Source: Oceanospirillaceae bacterium (GTDB lineage Bacteria; Pseudomonadota; Gammaproteobacteria; Pseudomonadales; Balneatricaceae). From it: 64,000 nucleotides of DNA. This document shows, in pieces, positions 8,481 through 18,531 of the stretch. How positions within the stretch are numbered: position 1 is the stretch's first letter; every line of letters starts with the position of its first letter. The notes under the pieces are model-generated. The model had not been told where the DNA came from and did not search any database. It was given only the letters and a program-made list of their open reading frames with translations. Both the position numbers and the translations under genes were made by a program. The stretch spans positions 1 through 64,000 of the forward strand of contig JABSRB010000018.1 of assembly GCA_013215375.1 (NCBI GenBank). The letters are read 5' to 3'.

Positions 8481-10151
8481 ATGGCAGAAACTACTCAGGC
8501 ACAAGTCGCTAAGGGAAACATGATGGTAGGCTTTAATAAGCTATCATTGATGCGACAGCTTGGTTTAATGGTTGGCTTGGCTGCAAGTATTGCGATTGGT
8601 TTTGCGATAGTGCTGTGGTCAAAGACGCCAGATCAACGTGTGCTTTTCTCCAATTTGTCTTTTGCCGATGCCAATCAAGTCATAGAACAGCTAAAAGTTT
8701 ATAATATTCCCTATAGTTTTGAAGCAGACGGCAGAGCAATATTAGTGCCAGAAGCAAGTGTGAGCCAGGCGAGGTTACAACTTGCAGCTGATGGTATTAG
8801 TTTTGACAGGACCGTAGGATTTGAAATACTCGATAATACCGACAGTTTAGGCTCAAGTCAGTTTATGGAGAATGCTCGCTATCGCCGTGGTCTAGAAGGT
8901 GAGTTGGCGCGAACTATATCAAGTTTAGTGGCTGTCAGGCATGCCAGAGTCCACTTGGCTATCCCAAAGGAATCAGTGTTCGTTAGAGAGCGAAAAAAGC
9001 CTACCGCGTCAGTTTTTGTAGAGTTGTTTTCAGGTAGAAGACTTGAATCCGATCAGGTCAGTGCCATTGCTAACTTAGTTGCGTCCTCTATTAGCTCGCT
9101 CAGTGAAAAAGATGTAACGGTGGTGGATCAGCGCGGACGCATGCTTAATGGAAAGGAACGTAACTCTGATTTGTTACTTGCTGGAAAACAGCTAGAATAT
9201 AGCATGAAGATAGAGCAGAATTTGTTGGAAAGCGTCAATAATATTCTACTGCCTGTGGTCGGGCAAGGCCGCTTTAAAGCGCAAGTATCTGCAGAAATAG
9301 ATTTTACAGCAATAGAACAAACTGAAGAACTATATAATTCTGATCTTCCGGCCTTGCGTAGCGAGCAGACCTTAGATGAAAGTAGAGTGGGTAGTAAATT
9401 ACCACAGGGTGTACCTGGGGCTTTGTCTAATCAGCCTCCGGGGCCTAGTAGTGTTCCTGAAATTGCTAACGGTGCGGGTGGTTCTGGAGAAGGTGCTACA
9501 CCGGGCAGTTCGCGTAAACAAGCGACAAAAAACTACGAGCTGGATCGCAGTATTTCATATACAAAATCTCAAATGGGGCAAGTCAAACGCATCAGTGTGG
9601 CTGTGGTTATTGATGATTTGAAAGTGCCAGGTGCTGATGGCGCTGTAGTCACTAGGCCTTGGGCCGAAGCTGATATAGCCCGTTTGCGAATTTTGGTGCA
9701 AAGCGCGGTTGGTTACTCTGCGCAGCGTGGTGACCAAGTGAATGTTATCAACTCTCCCTTTGTTCCAGAAATTGCGATTGTTGATGAAGAGATCCCCCTA
9801 TATATGCAATCTTGGGTTTGGGATATCGCTAAACAAGTTGGAGCTGCGCTGTTCTTGTTGTTGATGGTTTTTGGTATATTACGACCTATATTAAAGAATT
9901 TGGTGACTACTGGTGTTCAGCCCGCTGCTATGGGTATGGGAGCTGCGGGTGAAGTTGCAGCTGAACTGGAGGGGCTGAATGCCGATGAGGTATCCGAGGA
10001 CTCGGTTACCTTTGGTGGGCGCGATGATGGCTTACTACCCACCCCTAATGAAAGTTTTGATTATCAAGTGAATTCGGTTAAAAGTATGATTGCCGAGGAT
10101 CCTGCTAAAGTTGCTCAAGCAGTGAAGCAGTGGGTAAAAGACGATGAGTGA
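8481..10151 (+). CDS. fliF: flagellar MS-ring protein FliF
   Basis: Typical FliF sequence (ARTISSLVAVRHARVHLAIPKESVFVRERKKPTASVFVEL). Confidence 0.96.
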   Translation: MAETTQAQVAKGNMMVGFNKLSLMRQLGLMVGLAASIAIGFAIVLWSKTPDQRVLFSNLSFADANQVIEQLKVYNIPYSFEADGRAILVPEASVSQARLQLAADGISFDRTVGFEILDNTDSLGSSQFMENARYRRGLEGELARTISSLVAVRHARVHLAIPKESVFVRERKKPTASVFVELFSGRRLESDQVSAIANLVASSISSLSEKDVTVVDQRGRMLNGKERNSDLLLAGKQLEYSMKIEQNLLESVNNILLPVVGQGRFKAQVSAEIDFTAIEQTEELYNSDLPALRSEQTLDESRVGSKLPQGVPGALSNQPPGPSSVPEIANGAGGSGEGATPGSSRKQATKNYELDRSISYTKSQMGQVKRISVAVVIDDLKVPGADGAVVTRPWAEADIARLRILVQSAVGYSAQRGDQVNVINSPFVPEIAIVDEEIPLYMQSWVWDIAKQVGAALFLLLMVFGILRPILKNLVTTGVQPAAMGMGAAGEVAAELEGLNADEVSEDSVTFGGRDDGLLPTPNESFDYQVNSVKSMIAEDPAKVAQAVKQWVKDDE

Positions 10152-11148
10152 TGTAGAAGTTGAATTAACGGATATAGAAAAAGCTGCTATCTTAATGATT
10201 AGTTTAGGGGAGGATGACGCCGCTGAAATTTTGCGTCATCTAGGGCCTAAAGAAGTACAAAAAATTGGCGTTGCGATGTCTAATTTAGACAATATAGCCC
10301 AGACCAGTGTTGAGTCTGTGGTTTCTGATTTTATGCATCTTGTGAGTGATCAGACCGGTATCGGTATCCATAACGATAAATATATCAGGCGTATGCTTAA
10401 TCAGGCGCTAGGTGATGAAAAAGCCAAAACCTTAATTGATCGCATTTTGATGAATACCAATACCTCAGGGTTGGATACTTTACGGTGGATGGAACCTCTT
10501 CAAGTCGCAGAATTAATCCGCTATGAGCATCCGCAAATCCAAGCAGTTGTTGTCTCTTACATTGATCCCGATCAAGCAGCGAGCGTGTTGAGTCACTTTG
10601 ATGATAAAGTGCGTCTAGATGTTATCTTACGTATTGCCTCGTTAGACCGTATACAACCCGCGGCACTGCAGGAACTAAATGATATGCTCGAGCAGCAATT
10701 CAGCGGTGGTAGTGGTCAGTCTTCCAGAACCTTGGGGGGTGTCAAGCAAACGTCTGATATCATGAACTACATTGACTCAGCACTTGAAGAAGAAGTCATG
10801 GTCGGTATTAAGGAAGTTGATGAGGGGCTTGCTGATCAGATTTCTGAAATGATGTTTGTGTTTGAGAATCTGATTGATGTAGATGATCGTGGAATTCAGG
10901 TGATGATGCGTGAAATCCAAACCGATCAATTGGTAATAGCGCTCAAAGGTGCTGATACCGCCATGCAGGAAAAAATCTTCAAGAATATGTCAAAACGTGC
11001 TGCTGACTTGCTCCGCGATGAGTTAGAGGCCAAAGGTCCAGTGCGCATGAGTGATGTAGAAGATGCACAAAAAGATATTTTGGCGATTGCCCGAAAACTA
11101 GCGGATGATGGTGAAATTATGTTAGGTGGTGGCGATGATATGGTCTAG
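10144..11148 (+). CDS. fliG: flagellar motor switch protein FliG
   Basis: TDIEKAAILMISLGEDDAAEILRHLGPKEVQKIG; C-terminal motor domain. Confidence 0.96.
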   Translation: MSDVEVELTDIEKAAILMISLGEDDAAEILRHLGPKEVQKIGVAMSNLDNIAQTSVESVVSDFMHLVSDQTGIGIHNDKYIRRMLNQALGDEKAKTLIDRILMNTNTSGLDTLRWMEPLQVAELIRYEHPQIQAVVVSYIDPDQAASVLSHFDDKVRLDVILRIASLDRIQPAALQELNDMLEQQFSGGSGQSSRTLGGVKQTSDIMNYIDSALEEEVMVGIKEVDEGLADQISEMMFVFENLIDVDDRGIQVMMREIQTDQLVIALKGADTAMQEKIFKNMSKRAADLLRDELEAKGPVRMSDVEDAQKDILAIARKLADDGEIMLGGGDDMV

Positions 11149-11442
11149 TTGTTGTATCCTACTTGGACCAATGGGTTCTCAGCGGTGATTAGTATGATTT
11201 CAGATCCTACAGCGATTTGAGAAATGCATGCTAAACCTAAGGTGCTGCTAAGGTTTTTCAGCTTTCCATAAAATCAATATCTTGGGGTCGTAATCCACTA
11301 TAAGGCCTCAGATTGTGACCCTCTTTAAAGAATGGCCCTGAAGTTTCTAATATTATAAATGGCTGATCAATATTGTTTATGATTATAAGTGTGAATCAGT
11401 CTGTAAGTATCTTTAGTGATACTGTTAAATTGAGAATTTTTT

Positions 11443-12222
11443 ATGTCTGAAAAGCCTTCAATTAGAATACGCGCTTCTGAATCTAGCAGAAATTTGCAGT
11501 TCAGTTCATGGGTATTGCCTGAAGTCGGTAGTAGTCATGTTATTGGTCTAGAAACCAAAGAGGTATTGCCTGAAATTGATGAATCTCAAGTCACAGTACT
11601 TGAGGATGAGGTGGATTCTAGTGCGCACATGACGCTCGCTGATATTGAAGTCATCAGAGAGCAGGCGTATGAAGAAGGTTTTGCGAAAGGGCGAGAAGAC
11701 GGTTATAAATTCGGTGAGAAAGAAGGTGATCAGCGTGGTTTACAACAAGGGCTAGAGCAAGGGCAAAAACTGATTGATGCTAGGTTGGCTCTGTTGGAAA
11801 GCGCATTGATCTCCCTGCAGGATCCTCTTGAAGAACAGCGCGATAAAGTGTCTGAAGTGCTCGTTGAAATGGTAGAGCATGTGGCTGCTGCCGTCATAGA
11901 TTTTGAAGTAAAAGTTAACCCTGAAATAGTCACTAAAGCATTTGCGAGTGCCCTTGAGTTGTTGCCAAAACAGGCCCAAGAAGTGGTTATCAATGTTAAT
12001 CCAGCCGATAGAGAGTTAATCGAAGATGCTATTCCACGAAGAAATTCTCACTGGCAAGTAATCAATGATGACGATATTTCCCAAGGTGGTTGTACTATTA
12101 AAACGGGTGCTAGTTTGATTGAATTTCAGCTAGATAGTCGCTTTCAAGATGTGGTAGAACAATTGTACGAAAGACTTTATGAAGATCCTATTGATCAGCT
12201 CAATGATGATTCAGACTCATAG
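11443..12222 (+). CDS. fliH: flagellar assembly protein FliH
   Basis: Glycine-repeat coiled region EEGFAKGREDGYKFGEKEG, FliH C-terminal domain; located before fliI. Confidence 0.92.
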   Translation: MSEKPSIRIRASESSRNLQFSSWVLPEVGSSHVIGLETKEVLPEIDESQVTVLEDEVDSSAHMTLADIEVIREQAYEEGFAKGREDGYKFGEKEGDQRGLQQGLEQGQKLIDARLALLESALISLQDPLEEQRDKVSEVLVEMVEHVAAAVIDFEVKVNPEIVTKAFASALELLPKQAQEVVINVNPADRELIEDAIPRRNSHWQVINDDDISQGGCTIKTGASLIEFQLDSRFQDVVEQLYERLYEDPIDQLNDDSDS

Positions 12223-12279
12223 TCTTGTTTCGTTTCTAAGTGCAGTAATGATATCAAAGGATTAAGCTTCCAATCAGTG

Positions 12280-12450
12280 TAGTTAGTTTTATCCTGAAAC
12301 GGGGCCGTAGCGAGGCTGATCCAATCGTTCGAGATGTGCAATACTAGATATGGACGTTTGGTTGTTCCAAATAACTGTATCTAGTGGTGTGCAGATCGAA
12401 TGGTTGGGGCAGTCGCAGTAGGCATCTGTTTTTTGATGGAAACTAGTTAG
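12280..12450 (+). repeat. Dispersed intergenic hairpin element, copy A (fliH-fliI)
   Basis: Core 12294-12420 aligns without gaps to 41547-41673 (107/127 identical by hand count). Nested stems GGCTG/CAGTC, CCAATCGTTCGA/TCGAATGGTTGG, ACTAGATA/TATCTAGT, TTTGG/CCAAA. Confidence 0.9.
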
Positions 12451-12476
12451 CTAATATAGATAAATGGATTAGTGTT

Positions 12477-13832
12477 TTGAGCCTCTTAGATAAAATAAAT
12501 AAACTCTCCTCTGCTCTTGTTAAACCGGTGCCTAAAATTGAAGGGCATATCGTGCGTTTAATAGGGATGACTATTGAGGCGCGAGGCCTTCAAGTTGCGA
12601 TTGGTGATAACTGCCAAATTATATTAGACGATCAAGAGAGTATTGAGGCCGAGGTCGTTGGTTTTTCGGGCGATAGTATCTTTTTGATGCCATTGCAGCC
12701 TGTAGAGGGCCTAGTGGCGGGTGCCAGAGTTATACCTATGGGTGCAAGTAGAGATGTGCCTGTCGGTAATGCGCTGTTAGGTAGGGTTATCAATGGCGTA
12801 GGTGAGCCGCTGGACTCTCTTGGTCCGATTAACGCTGAGCAGAGAGTGTCTCTTGCGGGCGAGACTATAAATCCCCTAGATAGATTTCCCATTAGCGAGC
12901 CTCTCAATGTGGGCATTCGCGCTATAAATGCACTGCTTACCGTAGGTAAAGGTCAGCGTATTGGTTTGTTTGCGGGGTCCGGAGTTGGAAAGTCAGTGCT
13001 GCTAGGGATGATGACTAGATCAACGGATGCTGATATTACGGTGGTAGGGCTCATTGGGGAGCGTGGCCGTGAAGTTAAAGAGTTTATCGATCATAATTTG
13101 GGTGCAGAGGGCTTGGCCAAAGCAGTGGTTGTGGCCTCTCCTGCGGATGATTCGCCACTAATGCGTTTAAGAGCGTCTCAATTATGTACCAGAATTGCTG
13201 AGTATTATCGAGCAGAAGGTAAAAGCGTACTACTATTGGTCGATTCTTTGACTCGATATGCCCAAGCTCAGCGTGAAATTGCGCTGGCTATTGGCGAACC
13301 ACCCGCCACGAAAGGGTATCCACCCTCTGTATTTTCAAAATTACCTAAATTAGTAGAGCGAGCTGGTAATGATGCGACAGGTAAGGGCTCTATTACCGCT
13401 TTTTATACGGTACTTACGGAAGGTGATGACCAGCAAGACCCAATCGCTGATGCGGCGCGTGCTATTTTGGATGGGCATATTGTTTTATCCCGATCTCTGG
13501 CTGAGCAGGGGCATTATCCTGCTATTGATGTCGAGGCATCTATCAGCAGGGCGATGCCGCAAATTGTTGATGAGACGCAGTTAAATGCTGCAATGCGCTT
13601 TAGGCAGCTGATGTCTAAATACACTCAAAATGAAGACTTAATCGCGATCGGGGCCTATGTGGCTGGCAGTGATCCTGATACAGATACTGCGATAAGTTCT
13701 ATGCCCACGATGAAAAAATTTTTGCAGCAGGGGTTGCGTGAATCGGTGAATATGCGCGAGTCTCAGCAGTGGCTACATGTGGCGTTACAGCCAGTGGAGC
13801 CTGTCGCTCAATCGACAGTGGCGCCTAAGTGA
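12477..13832 (+). CDS. fliI: flagellum-specific ATP synthase FliI (TTG start)
   Basis: GLFAGSGVGKSVLLGMM Walker A; VLLLVDSLTRYAQAQREIALAIGEPPATKGYPPSVF. Confidence 0.97.
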   Translation: MSLLDKINKLSSALVKPVPKIEGHIVRLIGMTIEARGLQVAIGDNCQIILDDQESIEAEVVGFSGDSIFLMPLQPVEGLVAGARVIPMGASRDVPVGNALLGRVINGVGEPLDSLGPINAEQRVSLAGETINPLDRFPISEPLNVGIRAINALLTVGKGQRIGLFAGSGVGKSVLLGMMTRSTDADITVVGLIGERGREVKEFIDHNLGAEGLAKAVVVASPADDSPLMRLRASQLCTRIAEYYRAEGKSVLLLVDSLTRYAQAQREIALAIGEPPATKGYPPSVFSKLPKLVERAGNDATGKGSITAFYTVLTEGDDQQDPIADAARAILDGHIVLSRSLAEQGHYPAIDVEASISRAMPQIVDETQLNAAMRFRQLMSKYTQNEDLIAIGAYVAGSDPDTDTAISSMPTMKKFLQQGLRESVNMRESQQWLHVALQPVEPVAQSTVAPK

Positions 13833-14287
13833 AGAAAAAAAGATCAGCCAGACTGGGGATAGTTGCCGATCTGGAAGAGCGTAAAAGAAAGCAGGCTGAT
13901 CAGTTTTTGGCGGAGCACGTTAAACGCGTAGAAAATGATAAGGTTCAACTGTTGCAGTTGGAGACCTATTTAGTCGAATATCAACAGCAGTACAAAGTTA
14001 CCTGTGCAAATGGAATTAGTGTACAAAGCTTGATGAGTTATCAGAATTTTATGGCGAAAGTTGGTAGGGTCATTGATCAGCATAAGGTTTCTATGAAAGT
14101 TAACCTAGAGCAGTTGCAGGGGGTGAAAGTTTATTGGAGTAAGGTGTGTGCTCGTCAAAATGCAGTAGACTCCCTGATTGTAAAGCTGAAGAATAAAGAA
14201 CAATATGCCGCTGATAAAGCTTTGCAGCAACTTATTGATGAGGCATCGCTGCAAAATTTTAATAAATCACCAAATAGTAGGGCGTGA
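13829..14287 (+). CDS. fliJ: flagellar export protein FliJ
   Basis: Coiled-coil 152 aa protein, overlapping start with fliI stop. Confidence 0.88.
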   Translation: MKKKRSARLGIVADLEERKRKQADQFLAEHVKRVENDKVQLLQLETYLVEYQQQYKVTCANGISVQSLMSYQNFMAKVGRVIDQHKVSMKVNLEQLQGVKVYWSKVCARQNAVDSLIVKLKNKEQYAADKALQQLIDEASLQNFNKSPNSRA

Positions 14288-14342
14288 TGTTAGCTTGATG
14301 AGTGAAGTGATTTTAAAATCTTTAAAGTATATTTATAAGTAG

Positions 14343-14359
14343 TTGGCATTAATGTTGCT
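14343..14359 (+). promoter_or_regulatory. sigma-54 promoter for fliK
   Basis: TTGGCATTAATGTTGCT, correct -24/-12 spacing, ~36 bp upstream of the fliK ATG. Confidence 0.75.
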
Positions 14360-14394
14360 TTAATTATGTATTCGTAAATTAATGGAATGTTATT

Positions 14395-16416
14395 ATGGCG
14401 ACACCAATACTATCTGTCTCTGCCCCTGTATCTGCAGAGCTAGTCTCTACACCTTCTGTCGTAGCCAATAGCTTCGCCAATGACTCTCATAATGCATTTA
14501 GATCAGAATTGAACCGTGCTGCTGATCAATCGAAAAAAATTCAATCATCTTCACAAAGTCATGATAAAGCCAGTTCAGAGGGTGGAAAAGCATCGTCTCA
14601 TGTTGCAAAAAATGCTGAAGATATAAAAACTCAGACTAAATCCAACAAAACCATCGCAACAGAAAAAACGTCGACACCAACAGTTAGTACCAGCGTTAAT
14701 GATTCTGACAACAGTGTTGAGCAGTCTGTTGTAGCGCAGCCCCAGCAAACCAATCAAACACCCTCGCAAGAGGTAGAAAACGGACAGATGTTGCCGTTTT
14801 CTGGCGAGGCTTTGCCGCAACAAGTAGTCTTGGATATTGCTGTTGAGCACTTAGATGGCAAAGATTTGGCTAAAATGCCTGTCACTCAAGCGCAGGCTCC
14901 TGTAGCGCCGATTACAGAGTTCGTTACACAGCTTGCGGGTGAGCAAGTGTTGCCTCTGGCTGAAGTGATGCAATCCGAAACAGTGAGCAAAGAAGGAAGT
15001 CGTACACCGAGTAATAGTCCTTTAAAAGAAGTGGCCGGTTTATCCCCTCAAGTGACAGCTACCACCGCTCAAACGATCCCTCCTGTTGTTGCTAATGGAG
15101 ATCCTGTAGCAAATAGAGGCTCTATAGCAAATAGTGTATTGAATAACGCACCAGAGATAGCTGCGATTGTTAGTGATAAACCGATTGATAGCTCTGTTAC
15201 TCAAACGATCCCAGCCCCCGTTGAAAAAACACCAGTAGTTGCTACTGGTAATAATCCGCCGAAGATCGCCGCTATTAACGCTGGAACTACAGAAAAGATA
15301 AACGACAGCGCTGCTAATACTCTGGTAACTGATAATGTGACAGTGGAAGTTGTAAAAGCAAGTGCAATCGTCACTAATGAAAACGTACAGCCCTCTGCTA
15401 CCGTAGAAGCAAACTCTTTAGTAACGGGAGCTGCTAAGACCGGTCTGTTGACTGCATCACCGGATCAGCAACTGGTAGGTGCTTCGGAGTCGCTCTTAAA
15501 AACTAATAAAGTGACGATTGATTTAACTGAGCGAGTTCAAACCACTGAGCTTGCAGATAACAGCGTTAAAGAGACGGTGAAAAGGTCAGAAACGATAGGG
15601 CCTATTACTAAACAAGCGAGTATTTCCCAGCAAGAAATTAACCCCAAGCAAAATGATGTTGTGGTGTCAGGGAAAACTGAGCAGTCAATTGTGGGTGATA
15701 AAGCAGTCGTTGAGGGGGGTGTAAGAACGACTTCTAATACGGTGCTGCAAGCAGTACAGAATAGTGCAACAGCGACGTTAGTACCAGCTATCGGCCAAAG
15801 TGAGCAAAGTGCCTCACTGAATCAGTATCTAGAGAAAATGCGTGCGGGCGTAGATCCGTTAACTGCCGAGAAAAATAGCGAAGACTTAGCGAATTCAAAG
15901 ATAGCGGTAACAAAACTTCCCGATTCATTAACACAGCTCAGTAATCTGCAAAATAGTTTACGTACCAATAGCCCAGTGCAAATGCAGATGCCAGTGGGTA
16001 CACCTCCTACTGCGGCTAATTGGAGTTCTTCCATTGCTGATAAGGTCTTTATAGCAGCGTCGCAAAATCTAAGGGTGGTCAATATCCAATTAGACCCCCC
16101 AGAGTTGGGTGCCTTGCAGGTAAGGTTGCAAATATCAGGCCCTGATCAGCAGCTAAGTGCAACTTTTAGCTCTCCAAATGGAGCGGTTAGGGATGTATTG
16201 GAGCAACAGTTACCAAGACTGAGGGAAATGTTGGCTGAGCAGGGGATTAACCTAGGTGAGGCTTCTGTGAGTGATCAGAGGGCCGACAACAGTCGGCGTT
16301 CAGATGTTGATGAGAGAGGCTCCTCTGGTGACTATGCTGATAGTGAGGAGGGCGCTGCTGAATTTAACCCTTTAAATAGCCAGGGCACATTGTCACTGGT
16401 TGATTTCTACGCTTGA
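14395..16416 (+). CDS. fliK: flagellar hook-length control protein FliK
   Basis: Long low-complexity N-terminus; C-terminal LRVVNIQLDPPELGALQVRLQI (Flg_hook domain). Confidence 0.93.
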   Translation: MATPILSVSAPVSAELVSTPSVVANSFANDSHNAFRSELNRAADQSKKIQSSSQSHDKASSEGGKASSHVAKNAEDIKTQTKSNKTIATEKTSTPTVSTSVNDSDNSVEQSVVAQPQQTNQTPSQEVENGQMLPFSGEALPQQVVLDIAVEHLDGKDLAKMPVTQAQAPVAPITEFVTQLAGEQVLPLAEVMQSETVSKEGSRTPSNSPLKEVAGLSPQVTATTAQTIPPVVANGDPVANRGSIANSVLNNAPEIAAIVSDKPIDSSVTQTIPAPVEKTPVVATGNNPPKIAAINAGTTEKINDSAANTLVTDNVTVEVVKASAIVTNENVQPSATVEANSLVTGAAKTGLLTASPDQQLVGASESLLKTNKVTIDLTERVQTTELADNSVKETVKRSETIGPITKQASISQQEINPKQNDVVVSGKTEQSIVGDKAVVEGGVRTTSNTVLQAVQNSATATLVPAIGQSEQSASLNQYLEKMRAGVDPLTAEKNSEDLANSKIAVTKLPDSLTQLSNLQNSLRTNSPVQMQMPVGTPPTAANWSSSIADKVFIAASQNLRVVNIQLDPPELGALQVRLQISGPDQQLSATFSSPNGAVRDVLEQQLPRLREMLAEQGINLGEASVSDQRADNSRRSDVDERGSSGDYADSEEGAAEFNPLNSQGTLSLVDFYA

Positions 16417-16437
16417 TACTTTCTCAAAGATTAAATC

Positions 16438-16485
16438 TGGCTACCTTTGTTTGATTTTAAGGTAGCCAAGGATTTTGTTTTTTCG
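16438..16485 (+). terminator. terminator after fliK
   Basis: TGGCTACCTT-11 nt-AAGGTAGCCA perfect 10-bp stem followed by a T-rich tract. Confidence 0.75.
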
Positions 16486-16774
16486 TTTAGTATAAAAATT
16501 GTTCAAACTTGGTAATTCCCTTAAAGCGCCCTTAAAATGGCTATCTGCAGCTAGTATTCGCTTTTTATTCAATAGTAATCTACATTATCAAAATATATTT
16601 AATATAAGATATCAGTGTCACTGGATATAGTTCACTATAATGAGCTATATTTACGTTTTATAAGGATTTATTGTTTTATTGAGGTGCTGGTAAGCTTTTT
16701 GAAAGGCTTATTGAGTATCGAGGCGATCGAAACCAAAAAACGCTCATTTAAAGTACATAGTTAAGGAATAAGCA

Positions 16775-17281
16775 ATGGCTGACAAAGATAAAGCAGACGA
16801 CGCACAAGAGGCGCCGCCAAAGTCCAAAAAAATGTTAATTATCATTATTGCAGCTGTGGTTGTGTTGTTAGGAGGAGGGGGGGCAGGATACTTCTTTTTA
16901 ATGGCAGGGGATGGAGAGGAAGAAATTGTCGAAGAGGTTCGGTTACCGGCAGTTTATACTAAAATACGCACCAAAAGTGGCCGTCCGATGTTTGTTTCAA
17001 CCTTGCTGTCTGATGATGATAAAACGCATTACTTGCAAGCTTATATCGTGGCTAAAAGTCGTGATCCAAAAGTAGCACCTGCGTTAGAAAAGCATATGCC
17101 ATTGATTGTATCCAAATTAAATACCATGTTTTCAACTCAGGAATTTGCTAAGCTAAGCACCCTTGAAGGGAAACAGAATTTACGCAGTGATGCCACCAAA
17201 TTGTTACAAAATATTATGCTGCAACGTATTGATATTAAGGGTGTTGAAGAAGTACTGTTTACCAATTTTGTTATGCAATAA
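16775..17281 (+). CDS. fliL: flagellar basal body-associated protein FliL
   Basis: Single TM after charged N-terminus, FliL C-terminus. Confidence 0.92.
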   Translation: MADKDKADDAQEAPPKSKKMLIIIIAAVVVLLGGGGAGYFFLMAGDGEEEIVEEVRLPAVYTKIRTKSGRPMFVSTLLSDDDKTHYLQAYIVAKSRDPKVAPALEKHMPLIVSKLNTMFSTQEFAKLSTLEGKQNLRSDATKLLQNIMLQRIDIKGVEEVLFTNFVMQ

Positions 17282-17340
17282 GAGCAGTAATCTAGAATGT
17301 TAAAAGTGATGATAAGTGGCCAAATAAGGCAGAAAACATA

Positions 17341-18321
17341 ATGTCGGTCAAAGATTTACTGTCTCAAGATGAAATCGACGCGTTATTGCATGGCGTGGAC
17401 GACGATGATGCTAGTAGTTCTGAAGAAGTTGCTGTCGAAGATGCTGATGGTGTTCGAGTATATGACCTAGCGAGTAACGAACGTGTCGTGCGCAGCAGAA
17501 TGCCGACACTGGAACTTATCAATGAACGGTTTGCGCGCAATGCAAGAAACAGTATTTACAGTTTGTTGCGCAGCGCCGCTGATGTAGCTGTCGAAGATGT
17601 ACAATTTCTAAAATATGGCGATTATGTACATACTTTGTATGTGCCTAGTAGCATGTGTGTCATGCGTGTTGAGCCATTGAAAGGCGCTGGTTTATTCATC
17701 ATGGACGCCAAGTTAGTCTTTAAGCTGGTGGACTGTTTTTATGGTGGCGATGGGCGCCATGCTAAGATCGAAGGGCGTGATTTTACCCCAACAGAAAATC
17801 GCCTAGTATTTAAGTTATTAGAGTCATTGTTTCATGATTTACGGGATGCTTGGGAACCTGTCATAGGCTTAAAGTTTAAGCGCATCGGCCACGAGGTTAA
17901 CCCTGGTATGGCCAATATGATTAATAGCTCGGATGTTGTTGTTGTCAGTACTTTTCAAGTAGATTTGGAAAGTGGTACTAGTGAATTTCATATTGTTTAT
18001 CCCTATGCCATGTTAGAGCCAATTAAAGATCAATTGGTTTCTGGCAGTCAAAAAGAAGAATCAAATGAAGATGAGCGCTGGCAGCATTCGTTACAGCGTG
18101 AAACGTTAAGAGCATCTATGCCACTTAATTTAACCCTGACAGAGAGGGTTGTTACCTTAGCTGATATTGTTGAGTTGCGTGCCGGAGATGTTATTCCTGT
18201 TGAAATACCTGAAGTACTGACTCTAAAAGCCAATAAAGTGCCGGTATTTACCTGTAAGCTCGGTACTTCAAGAGGGAATTTAGCCGTTAAGATTATCGAT
18301 AAAATAGATCACAACGAGTAA
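17341..18321 (+). CDS. fliM: flagellar motor switch protein FliM
   Basis: DLLSQDEIDALLHGVDD; LELINERFARNARNSIYSLLRSAADV. Confidence 0.97.
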   Translation: MSVKDLLSQDEIDALLHGVDDDDASSSEEVAVEDADGVRVYDLASNERVVRSRMPTLELINERFARNARNSIYSLLRSAADVAVEDVQFLKYGDYVHTLYVPSSMCVMRVEPLKGAGLFIMDAKLVFKLVDCFYGGDGRHAKIEGRDFTPTENRLVFKLLESLFHDLRDAWEPVIGLKFKRIGHEVNPGMANMINSSDVVVVSTFQVDLESGTSEFHIVYPYAMLEPIKDQLVSGSQKEESNEDERWQHSLQRETLRASMPLNLTLTERVVTLADIVELRAGDVIPVEIPEVLTLKANKVPVFTCKLGTSRGNLAVKIIDKIDHNE

Positions 18322-18531
18322 CAGTGTATCGCTTTTAAAAAGAATATTTAGGCAGAGCCTAAATGATCTTAGGAAATTTTTCTGCCTATATAGGGCACAA
18401 ATTTTTAGAACCAAAAGAAACTAGAACGACCTCACTTTACGAAGTGACAGCGAGCCTTTCTCAAGGGGCTTGCTCTAAAGGTGTATATCAATGATTAAAA
18501 CAAATCTAATTGCCTGTCGTATGGAGTCAGC

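Noticed and set aside
16680-16700. sigma-54 promoter upstream of fliL (CTGGTAAGCTTTTTGAA)
   Set aside because: Lacks the invariant GC at -12 (GA instead); not reported as a feature.
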